Shown here: positions 16,342 to 23,526 of the stretch, piece by piece | How the letters are laid out: each line of letters begins with the position of its first letter | How positions within the stretch are numbered: position 1 is the stretch's first letter | Source of the DNA: an uncultured Ruminococcus sp. | GTDB lineage: Bacteria > Bacillota > Clostridia > Oscillospirales > Acutalibacteraceae | Direction of reading: 5' to 3' | NCBI GenBank assembly: GCA_902793125.1 | Contig: CADBCC010000003.1 | Coordinates: 104,478 to 168,477 of the forward strand | DNA: 64,000 nt | Notes under the pieces: model-generated | What the model was told of the DNA's origin: nothing | The model's database searches: none | The model's input: the letters and a program-made list of their open reading frames with translations, nothing else | Program-made: the position numbers and the translations under genes

Positions 16342-17172
16342 TTATTTAAAAATTTCGGGATTCATACGGCTGTAATGAAAAATATATTGCTGGGCGATGC
16401 CTGCGTACTCGCCGAAGTCGTTTTCACTCATTCCCGGGAACAGATTTTCAAGCGCTCTTTTCATCCACACATCCACGGGAAAAGCCTCGATACGATGCAG
16501 TCCGAAAAGCAGAGTGCAGTCCGCTACTTTAACACCGACACCTTTGATTTTCATAAGCTCGGCGCGGGCTTCTTCATAATCAATATTACGGCATTTTTCC
16601 AAATCAACCTCACCGCCGCTGACTTTTTGAGCCGCGTCAACTATGTATTTATTCCGAAAACCCGCTCTTATCGGGGCTAAATCTTCGGGATTTAACTTAG
16701 CTAACGTCTCAGCCGAGGGGAAAACATAATAGTCTTCTTTTTTTTCGCCGAAATTTTCGCACAATCTTTCAACTATTCCTTTTATTCTTTTTATGTTATT
16801 GTTTTGCGAGATAATAAAAGTGCAGAGCGCTTCCCATGGCTCCTGGCGCAGGATTCTTATTCCCGGGGCGTAATCGCACGCCTGCTCTAAAACGGGATGA
16901 ATTTTTTTAATTTCTTCGCGGATTTTTCCGTAATCAAGGTCTAAGTCAAGATAGTTTTTCCAGATATTTTCAAAATCTTCGGCGGTAGTATTATCTATGC
17001 ATAAATAATCGCCGTCAAAATACATCTCCGCTTTTTTACCGAACGCGACTCCGCTGAATTTTCCGTCCTTTTCAATCCAGCGGAAACTCTGGCCGCAATC
17101 GAGAGTCTGGGCTAAATCCAAATCGGTTATCCCGCTTATTTTTATTCCGTTGTCTTTCTTAAAAACTTCCAT
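16342..17172 (-). CDS. ogg: 8-oxoguanine DNA glycosylase/AP lyase, Ogg1-like
   Basis: Base-excision repair enzyme removing oxidised guanine. 276 residues, typical of the bacterial Ogg1-like branch. N-terminal ITDLDLAQTLDCGQSFRW matches the OGG_N domain. The helix-hairpin-helix and catalytic loop read MKIKGVGVKVADC, where the Lys before VADC is the Schiff-base nucleophile, followed by FPVDVWMKRAL with the essential Asp. It is upstream of the cohesin-like gene with a 67-bp gap; the link is probably positional only. AAGGGAT lies before the ATG. AlkA-type specificity is less likely because of the GQSFRW start. Confidence 0.9.
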   Translation of the reverse strand: MEVFKKDNGIKISGITDLDLAQTLDCGQSFRWIEKDGKFSGVAFGKKAEMYFDGDYLCIDNTTAEDFENIWKNYLDLDLDYGKIREEIKKIHPVLEQACDYAPGIRILRQEPWEALCTFIISQNNNIKRIKGIVERLCENFGEKKEDYYVFPSAETLAKLNPEDLAPIRAGFRNKYIVDAAQKVSGGEVDLEKCRNIDYEEARAELMKIKGVGVKVADCTLLFGLHRIEAFPVDVWMKRALENLFPGMSENDFGEYAGIAQQYIFHYSRMNPEIFK

Positions 17173-17274
17173 ATTTATCCAATCCCTTAAAACCTAAAAA
17201 CTTAAAATAAGTATATCATATTTTTCGGATTTATGATACAATAAAAATACAGAACTTTTAATTCGAGGTACATT

Positions 17275-17964
17275 ATGAAAGAAAATATCTGCACAATCCC
17301 GATAAATGATTTGTTTAAGCCGAAAAACGGCTGTCCGATTTGCCGTATGGAGGAAATGTTAGAGGAAACTTACGTTGAATTTATAGTCGGCGACGCGATG
17401 ATGGAACCGAATATCCGGATAGAAACAAATAAAAAAGGCTTTTGCCGCAGACATTTTACAAAAATGTTCAGCGCAGGGCAGAAGCTTCCGAACGCGCTGA
17501 TAATGGAATCGCATTTAAAGGCAATTGCAGAAAACATCCTTCCGCCGAAAGCTCCATCCAAACCCGACAAAAAGGTTATTGAAAAAATTAACGCTCTCAG
17601 GGAAAGCTGTTATGTCTGCGAGAGAATCGACCACGATATTCATCATCTTTTAGCGACGGTTTTTTCCGAGTATCAGAAGTCTGAGGAATTCCAAAAGCTC
17701 TACCGCGAACAGCCATTTATCTGTCTTAATCACTACGCCTATATTATGAGCGACGCTTCGGGCAAGCGCGGAATTAAGGGCAAGTTTATGAAGCCGTTTT
17801 GCGAAGATACATATAACCTTACCAAAAACTATATTTCCGAACTTCAGGAGGACACCTCTTATTTCTGCTCGATGTTCGATTACCGCAACCGCGGAAAAGA
17901 CTTCGGCAAAAGCAAGGATGTTATCGAGAGAAACATCGAGTATCTTACAAAAGAACAGCCGTAA
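17275..17964 (+). CDS. Cys/His-rich protein, DUF6062-like
   Basis: 229-residue cytosolic protein with no transmembrane segment or signal. Zinc-type ligand groups are evident: CPICRMEEM near residue 22, FCRRHF near 62, CYVCERIDHDIHH near 108 and FICLNHYAY near 151; together they suggest one or two metal sites repeated along the chain. The layout fits the conserved Firmicutes family of unknown function DUF6062. It stands alone between the ogg gene (divergent) and a bidirectional terminator. GAGGT lies ahead of the start. No function can be assigned. Confidence 0.8.
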   Translation: MKENICTIPINDLFKPKNGCPICRMEEMLEETYVEFIVGDAMMEPNIRIETNKKGFCRRHFTKMFSAGQKLPNALIMESHLKAIAENILPPKAPSKPDKKVIEKINALRESCYVCERIDHDIHHLLATVFSEYQKSEEFQKLYREQPFICLNHYAYIMSDASGKRGIKGKFMKPFCEDTYNLTKNYISELQEDTSYFCSMFDYRNRGKDFGKSKDVIERNIEYLTKEQP

Positions 17965-18010
17965 GGTTATTAAACGGCTGTTTAGCTTATAGTGTATAAA
18001 ATGTAAAAAA

Positions 18011-18051
18011 GGTTGGCTCTTACTCGTTTTGAGTTTGAGCCAACCCTTTTT
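18011..18051. terminator. Bidirectional terminator
   Basis: Stem GGTTGGCTC/GAGCCAACC with CTTTTTG on the right and AAAAAA on the left, so it has a T-run in both directions. It serves the DUF6062-like gene and the convergent secreted-protein gene. Confidence 0.85.
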
Positions 18052-18053
18052 GC

Positions 18054-18372
18054 TTACTTAATTTTTACTTTTATCGTCTTGGTAATTGTCTTAGCGTTGT
18101 AAGAAGAGTTACCCGCGGCCTTTACGGTTACTTTAATCTTATAAGTACCTTTCTTAGCTTTCTTCCACTTCTTGATAGTTATAACTCCCTTTGAGTTAAT
18201 CTTAACAAGCTTGCGGATTTTCTTTGTGATTCCGCTTTTTACTACTTTGAAAGTTACCTTGCCTTCAGCGCCTTTAACTGTAATCGCCTTAACCTTCTGA
18301 GCTTTTTTCTTAAGCTTTTTAAGTTTAACTGTTTTAGCTTTAACCGTTACCTTAATCGAATTATCCTTTTTT
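18054..18372 (-). repeat. Lysine-rich C-terminal module, copy 2
   Basis: Encodes the final about 105 residues of the starch-binding-like protein, nearly the same as the module at 9245-9561. High DNA likeness implies recent duplication or gene conversion, or strong constraint. Confidence 0.85.
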
Positions 18373-19916
18373 GTCCCGTTTGTCGCGGCTCTGTTTTTCG
18401 GCTTAGTAAACGGCTGAGTCGGACCAACCACGGGAGGAGTGGATGGTTCGGTCGGATTCTCCTTGGGCATCTTACTGTAAGCCTCATTAAGAATACTCTT
18501 CATAGCGGCTTCATCTTCGCCTGTCTTTTTAGCAACGATATATTTGTAAATTGCCGTAACGTCGTCAAAAGTTTTAATTCCGAATTTCGGGAAAGCGTTA
18601 ACAAGAGCTTCTACGGGTTGTTTTACATAGGGGCTCTTGTAATATGTCGGAAGCCAGTCGCCTATAACTTCTATTCCTGTTTCATTCGGGCAGAGGAATT
18701 GTCCTATAATGTTACCGATAGATGTGAAAGCAAGGTGAGGTCCGTAAGCGTTTGAGTTCTTCTCCCATACAGCTTCGTCGACGAATTTTTCAGAATCAAC
18801 AGGGTTCTCAACTCTCACACCGTTAGAAAGCTTTAATGTATCGCCGAAGCAGGGTGTACCGAAAGTACAGTCATAAGTCTGTATACCTGTGTTACAGCTA
18901 AAGATAATACAATAGTCTTTATCCGATTCCATTCCGTTGGGAAGGTCTGAGGAAGATTTGAGTGAGTTTGTATCGTATGCCCATTTACCGTTTTCATAAG
19001 TACATTTTTCTTTCTTAGTCTGCCATGTATAGAAAGCGTCGCCGCCTCTTTCCCAGATATGGCAGTAAACTTGTGTTACGTTTTTCCAACCGCTTGCGTC
19101 GAAGTAAATCTTTGTATCGTTGGGGTTCACTTCTCCCGTGGGTTGAGGTTCTGTCGGGTCTACAACAGTTTCGGGATTAGTTCCTTCCTCTTCGCCCTCG
19201 TATTTCGGGAACTCGCCGTTTGAGTAAACAGCGTTATTCGCTTCGGCTTCATTGCGGGTGGTATAAATTCCGTACTCGCTGTTGCCGTAATAATAGAACC
19301 ACTCGCCTCTGAATAATGTTGTGCCGTACCCTTGTGTTTTTTCACTCTGAGGATCAACTACGTAAATCATATTATCAAAGCTACTTAATCCTTCGGGATA
19401 AAAACCATAAATATCCTCTTCGGTATTATAAAAACTTGAAACAATATTATCAGTTTGAATCAGATATTGATATGTTTCTTGATTAGCTGGATCGACTTCC
19501 ACAAGATTATTCCACATAATATTTTCGACATCCGCGGGAACTTCCGCTTTGTAGATATTCTTGTTGTTATTATCTACATTTTCATTTACCGCGTAACCGG
19601 GAAAACCATTTGTGTTTTCTCCTTTATAATCATCGCATCTGTATGAACCGTCCCACCAATAGATACCGGGTTTGCAGGTGTCAAGAGTTCCCGAATAATA
19701 ATTATTTTGCTCGTTGCGCCAGCTGTCGGGGAAATAGAACAGATAGGTATTTGTATCCACCTGGTTTTTGGCGTCTGAGTTTACAACATCCTGAATAAGC
19801 GGTCTTTTAGCGCCTGTTTTTAGGGTGTTTGTATCTTTCGCTTCAACTGCCACTACCATAATTGAGCACAGCATCAGCGCCGCTAATATCAGCGAAATCA
19901 GTCTTTTAGCCTTCAT
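18054..19916 (-). CDS. Secreted starch-binding-like protein with lysine-rich C-terminus
   Basis: 620 residues without a recognisable catalytic domain. Signal peptide at about 1-27. Two regions look like carbohydrate-binding modules of the CBM26 kind found on ruminococcal amylases: residues about 55-220 (LFYFPDSW, GIYWWDGSY, IMWNN) and about 270-350 (IYFDASGW, VYCHIWE, FYTWQTK). Both are rich in exposed Trp/Tyr. A helical stretch follows, then a Pro/Thr linker (about 490-515) and the basic 105-residue module shared with the LRR protein. The starch-adherence (Sas) proteins of R. bromii are similar in concept, but I see no dockerin. Neighbouring glgB and the GH13 gene fit an alpha-glucan role. 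Confidence 0.78.
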   Translation of the reverse strand: MKAKRLISLILAALMLCSIMVVAVEAKDTNTLKTGAKRPLIQDVVNSDAKNQVDTNTYLFYFPDSWRNEQNNYYSGTLDTCKPGIYWWDGSYRCDDYKGENTNGFPGYAVNENVDNNNKNIYKAEVPADVENIMWNNLVEVDPANQETYQYLIQTDNIVSSFYNTEEDIYGFYPEGLSSFDNMIYVVDPQSEKTQGYGTTLFRGEWFYYYGNSEYGIYTTRNEAEANNAVYSNGEFPKYEGEEEGTNPETVVDPTEPQPTGEVNPNDTKIYFDASGWKNVTQVYCHIWERGGDAFYTWQTKKEKCTYENGKWAYDTNSLKSSSDLPNGMESDKDYCIIFSCNTGIQTYDCTFGTPCFGDTLKLSNGVRVENPVDSEKFVDEAVWEKNSNAYGPHLAFTSIGNIIGQFLCPNETGIEVIGDWLPTYYKSPYVKQPVEALVNAFPKFGIKTFDDVTAIYKYIVAKKTGEDEAAMKSILNEAYSKMPKENPTEPSTPPVVGPTQPFTKPKNRAATNGTKKDNSIKVTVKAKTVKLKKLKKKAQKVKAITVKGAEGKVTFKVVKSGITKKIRKLVKINSKGVITIKKWKKAKKGTYKIKVTVKAAGNSSYNAKTITKTIKVKIK

Positions 19917-20102
19917 TTAATCATCTCCTGTATTAATTTATAAATACGTATAATATTGTAAATATTTTATCACTTTTTACCCCTCTGTTTAATTCTAATA
20001 TCGAATTATAAAAGGGGCGTGTTACACAAAGTTTCAGGCACTTATTTGTGCAAATAATACAATGAATTATAACTCCCCGCGATTGGCGACAGATTACAAA
20101 CA

Positions 20103-20127
20103 AACACCGAGGCAAAACCTCGGTGTT
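20103..20127 (-). terminator. Terminator after glgB
   Basis: Perfect 10-bp stem AACACCGAGG/CCTCGGTGTT with a 5-base loop, followed on the minus strand by TGTTTGT. It lies 25 bp past the glgB stop. Confidence 0.78.
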
Positions 20128-20151
20128 GTTAAATAGCATTTCACAATTTTA

Positions 20152-22671
20152 TTATTTCTTTTCCGCCTTAGGCTCAGCCTTTTTAGCGGGAGCCTTTGCC
20201 GCCGCTTTCTTAGCAGGAGCCGCTGTTTTTGCGGGTTCTGCCTTTTTAGCCGCGGGCTTTGCCGCCGCTTTCTTGGCAGGAGCTTTAGCCGCTGTTTTCT
20301 TAGCGGGCGCTTTAGCAGCCGCCTTTTTAGCGGGAGCCGCTTTCTCGGCTGTTTTAGCTGTATCGCTCTTTTTTGCTGCCTTTGCCATCTTTTTAGCCGC
20401 GGGTTTTTTAACGGCTGTTTTCTTGACTGTCTTTTTCTTCTTTTCGTCATCGGGCTTGGGTATAGTATGGTTATACTCAAACGCAATCATCGAAAGCGGA
20501 GGAACAGTTACCTTAATACTCTGCTTCTTATAGTTCCAGGGAACTCTCGTAGCTTTCTTATCGGTAAGCGGATAGTCGCCTGTACCGCCGAACTCAGCGT
20601 CGTCGCTGTTGAATACAGCTTTATAGTTGCCGAGGTTCGGAACACCTACGCGGTAGTCTTCACGCGGAACAGGAGTAAAGTTGCAGATAAAGAGTACGGA
20701 TTTCTTACCGTTCTTAGTCTTACGAACCATACTTACGATGGAGTTCTGGGCGTCGTCGCAGCTCATCCATTCAAAACCGTTCGGGTCGAAGTCGAGCTCG
20801 TACATAGCGGGATGGTCAAGATAGAAGTGCTGTAATGTACGGAAATATTTCTGCATATTCGCGTTATTCTCGTTATCGTCAATCAGGAACCACTGCAGTC
20901 CTACTTCGGCGTTCCACTCGTCATACTGAGCGAAATCCTGTCCCATAAAGAGGAGCTTCTTTCCGGGATGCGCGAACATAAATCCGTAAGCTGTTCTTAA
21001 ATTCGCGAACTTCTGCCAGTCGTCACCGGGCATTTTATTAATCATCGAGCACTTTCCGTAAACAACTTCGTCGTGGGAAAGAACCTGGATAAATTTTTCG
21101 GTATAAGCGTAAATCATCGAGAACGTGAGCTTTCCGTGCTCATACTGGCGGTAAACGGGATCCTTCGAGATATACTCCAAGAAGTCGTTCATCCAGCCCA
21201 TATTCCATTTAAGAGCAAATCCTAAACCGTCGTGCTTAACGTCCTTTGTAACGCCTGCCCAAGCTGTGCTTTCCTCAGCGATTACAAGGGTACCGGGAGC
21301 GTACTGCTCAACCATTGAGTTAAGATGTTTAAAGAACTCAACCGCGTCGAAGTTCTCGCGTCCGCCGTAGATATTCGGCAGCCACTGGCCTTCGTTTTTA
21401 CCGTAATCGAGATAAAGCATCGAAGCAACCGCGTCAACGCGCAAGCCGTCGATATGGAATTTATTAAGCCAGTAAAGTCCGCTCGCAATAAGGAAGTTGC
21501 GGACTTCATTTCTTTCATAGTTAAAGATAAATGTGCCCCAGTCGGGATGCTCTCCTCTTCTCGGATCGGGATGCTCATACAGGCATGTTCCGTCGAAACG
21601 TCCGAGTCCGTGGCTGTCTTTCGGGAAATGAGCGGGTACCCAGTCGAGGAATACGCCGATTCCTTTAGAGTGCATACGGTCGATAAAGTACATAAAGTCC
21701 TGAGGCGAACCGAAGCGCGAGGTAGGAGCGAAATAGCCCGTTACCTGGTAGCCCCAGCTTCCGTCAAACGGATGCTCAAGAATTCCCATAAGCTCAATAT
21801 GGGTGTAGCCCATATCGTTAACATAATCGGCAAGCTGATCGGCAATCTCTCTGTAACCTAAGAAAGAACCGTCCTCGTGCTGTTTCCATGAGCCGAGATG
21901 AACCTCGTAAATAGACATAGGTTTAGTCTCGTATCCGCCTTTTTTACGTTCTTCAATCCACTTTTCGTCTTCCCATTCATAGGAGTTAAGATCTGTAACG
22001 ATAGAAGCGGTTTCGGGACGCATCTGCTGGGTATAACCGAACGGGTCGGTCTTATCAACGCAGAAACCATCGACAGTCTTAACTTGGAATTTATACATTT
22101 CATCTTCGCCGATGCGCGGGATAAAAATCTCGTGAACGCCGACCTGGCTTACTTTACTCATCATATGTATAGCGGGATCCCAGTTATTGAAATTACCGAT
22201 AACCGATACGCGCTGAGCGTTCGGAGCCCATACATTAAAGAGTACGCCTTCTACGCCGTTTACAACTTTTTTATGCGCACCGAGCTTATCATACAGGTTG
22301 TAGTGAGTTCCCTGGCCGAAAAGATAGCCGTCAACTTCGCTGAACTGTACGGGGAAGTAGTTGCTGTCTTCGCTCTCGTAGTAGTTTCCTTCCTCATCCC
22401 AGGCGCGATAATAGTAGTCGAAAACTCTGTCTGTATGAACATTAGCCGCAAAAATACCTTTTTCATGCACCAAAAACGCGCGGTGGATTTCACCGTTATC
22501 TTTATTTACAAACTCAACGGAGTTACACTGCGGGAGGTAAACCGCAATTCTGAGTCCGTATTCTGTAAAGTGGGGGCCTAAAAGACCTCGCGGCATATTG
22601 TTGTACATATACGCAACTTGTGTGAGATATTCTTCGTTAAAAAGTTTTCTCATATTGTAATCAATTTCCAT
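20152..22671 (-). CDS. glgB: 1,4-alpha-glucan branching enzyme with histone-H1-like tail
   Basis: Makes alpha-1,6 branches in glycogen. The start at 22671 is preferred: GAGG lies 7 bases upstream of it, but only one base before the alternative ATG at 22677. CBM48-type N-domain (FNVWAPNAQRVSVIGNFN), then a GH13 barrel with GLRVDAVASM (nucleophile Asp), VIAEESTAW (acid/base Glu) and LSHDEV. The all-beta C-domain ends near residue 740. A tail of about 95 residues follows, made almost only of Lys, Ala and Pro (repeats like KKAAAKAPAKK), as in histone H1 and bacterial H1-like proteins. Ordinary GlgB stops before this tail, which could bind polyanions such as nucleic acids or act as a charged linker. 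Confidence 0.93.
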   Translation of the reverse strand: MEIDYNMRKLFNEEYLTQVAYMYNNMPRGLLGPHFTEYGLRIAVYLPQCNSVEFVNKDNGEIHRAFLVHEKGIFAANVHTDRVFDYYYRAWDEEGNYYESEDSNYFPVQFSEVDGYLFGQGTHYNLYDKLGAHKKVVNGVEGVLFNVWAPNAQRVSVIGNFNNWDPAIHMMSKVSQVGVHEIFIPRIGEDEMYKFQVKTVDGFCVDKTDPFGYTQQMRPETASIVTDLNSYEWEDEKWIEERKKGGYETKPMSIYEVHLGSWKQHEDGSFLGYREIADQLADYVNDMGYTHIELMGILEHPFDGSWGYQVTGYFAPTSRFGSPQDFMYFIDRMHSKGIGVFLDWVPAHFPKDSHGLGRFDGTCLYEHPDPRRGEHPDWGTFIFNYERNEVRNFLIASGLYWLNKFHIDGLRVDAVASMLYLDYGKNEGQWLPNIYGGRENFDAVEFFKHLNSMVEQYAPGTLVIAEESTAWAGVTKDVKHDGLGFALKWNMGWMNDFLEYISKDPVYRQYEHGKLTFSMIYAYTEKFIQVLSHDEVVYGKCSMINKMPGDDWQKFANLRTAYGFMFAHPGKKLLFMGQDFAQYDEWNAEVGLQWFLIDDNENNANMQKYFRTLQHFYLDHPAMYELDFDPNGFEWMSCDDAQNSIVSMVRKTKNGKKSVLFICNFTPVPREDYRVGVPNLGNYKAVFNSDDAEFGGTGDYPLTDKKATRVPWNYKKQSIKVTVPPLSMIAFEYNHTIPKPDDEKKKKTVKKTAVKKPAAKKMAKAAKKSDTAKTAEKAAPAKKAAAKAPAKKTAAKAPAKKAAAKPAAKKAEPAKTAAPAKKAAAKAPAKKAEPKAEKK

Positions 22672-22800
22672 AACCATGCCTCATTTCTGATTTGAAATTT
22701 GAATATAATAGTCTGCACAAAACGTATCACTTTAGACAAATAGTGCATTTTACTATATTTATATACAAATTATATAATATTTTTATATATTTTCCTATAG

Positions 22801-22832
22801 TCACTTGACTAAAAAAGTTGTTTATGCTACTA
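22801..22832 (+). promoter_or_regulatory. Promoter of the TetR gene, with a 10-bp motif shared with the exporter promoter
   Basis: TTGACT (22805-22810), 17-bp spacer and TACTAT, within CTACTATAAT. The 10-mer TCACTTGACT covering the -35 is repeated exactly at 23460-23469 ahead of the ABC exporter. Confidence 0.55.
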
Positions 22833-22869
22833 TAATTGAAAAACTGTCTATTAAAAAGGGAAGATATAA

Positions 22870-23412
22870 ATGGATTTAAGAGTAAAAAGAACAATCAAAA
22901 ATATTAATAACGCTTTCTTTGAACTCAGAAAAAAAAAGGATCTCGATAAAATAAGCGTAAGGGAACTGAGTGAACTCGCGATGATTAACAAAGCGACTTT
23001 TTATCTTCACTACAGGGATATTTACGAGCTTTCGGACAAACTCGAGGAGGAGCTTATAAGAAAGATTATCTCTGAGGTTAAACCGATAAAGCTTCTTAAT
23101 ACCAAGGAAAACTTCCGCCACTTTACCCAGGACCTTACCCTTTCGATTTTAAACAACGAGAAAGAAATTAAAATCCTTTTTTCGGGTTACGGAAACAACC
23201 TTTTTATCAACCGTTTTGAAACAAGCCTTAAAAAGTACATTTTTTCGGCTTATCCGAACATCAGAAACAATATCGCGAACAATATCCTTATTTCTTTTAT
23301 CGTTCACGGTTCGTTCAACGCCTATATCCATAACGAAAATATAGATAAAACCACTCTCTTGAACAGTACGGTTGATTTAACATTAAAGCTTGTCGGAGAA
23401 TATACATTTTAA
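22870..23412 (+). CDS. TetR/AcrR-family regulator
   Basis: 180-residue repressor-type protein. The N-terminal helix-turn-helix reads ISVRELSELAMINKATFYLH at about residues 28-47, followed by the usual YRDIYEL helix. The C-terminal ligand-binding region is TetR_C-like without further signature. It lies 114 bp upstream of the two-gene ABC exporter in the same direction, the usual place for a local repressor of an efflux system. AAAGGGAAG precedes the start. Divergent to glgB, from which it is separated by an AT-rich stretch. Confidence 0.88.
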   Translation: MDLRVKRTIKNINNAFFELRKKKDLDKISVRELSELAMINKATFYLHYRDIYELSDKLEEELIRKIISEVKPIKLLNTKENFRHFTQDLTLSILNNEKEIKILFSGYGNNLFINRFETSLKKYIFSAYPNIRNNIANNILISFIVHGSFNAYIHNENIDKTTLLNSTVDLTLKLVGEYTF

Positions 23413-23426
23413 GCGGGCGCTTAAAA
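23407..23426. promoter_or_regulatory. 20-bp palindrome between the TetR gene and the exporter
   Basis: TTTTAAGCG-GG-CGCTTAAAA, perfect 9-bp arms, containing the stop of the TetR gene and lying 38 bp upstream of the exporter -35. It could be an operator or the stem of a weak terminator (AATGTTTTATT follows after some bases). Confidence 0.5.
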
Positions 23427-23459
23427 AGCGAATGTTTTATTACAATTATCAACATTTTT

Positions 23460-23492
23460 TCACTTGACTTTAAATAACGGATAGCAGATAAT
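23460..23492 (+). promoter_or_regulatory. Promoter of the ABC exporter operon
   Basis: TTGACT (23464-23469), 17-bp spacer and GATAAT (23487-23492). Its upstream half lies in TCACTTGACT, identical to the TetR promoter. CCCGGAGGAAAA leads to the first exporter ATG. Confidence 0.6.
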
Positions 23493-23526
23493 TATATTAG
23501 TTTATTTAAAAACCCGGAGGAAAAAT

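Noticed and set aside
20123-20533. Plus-strand Ala-rich ORF and a minus-strand Arg/Lys-rich ORF (20094-20486) over the glgB tail
   Set aside because: They are other-frame readings of the Lys/Ala/Pro tail of glgB; low complexity in one frame produces long open frames in the others.
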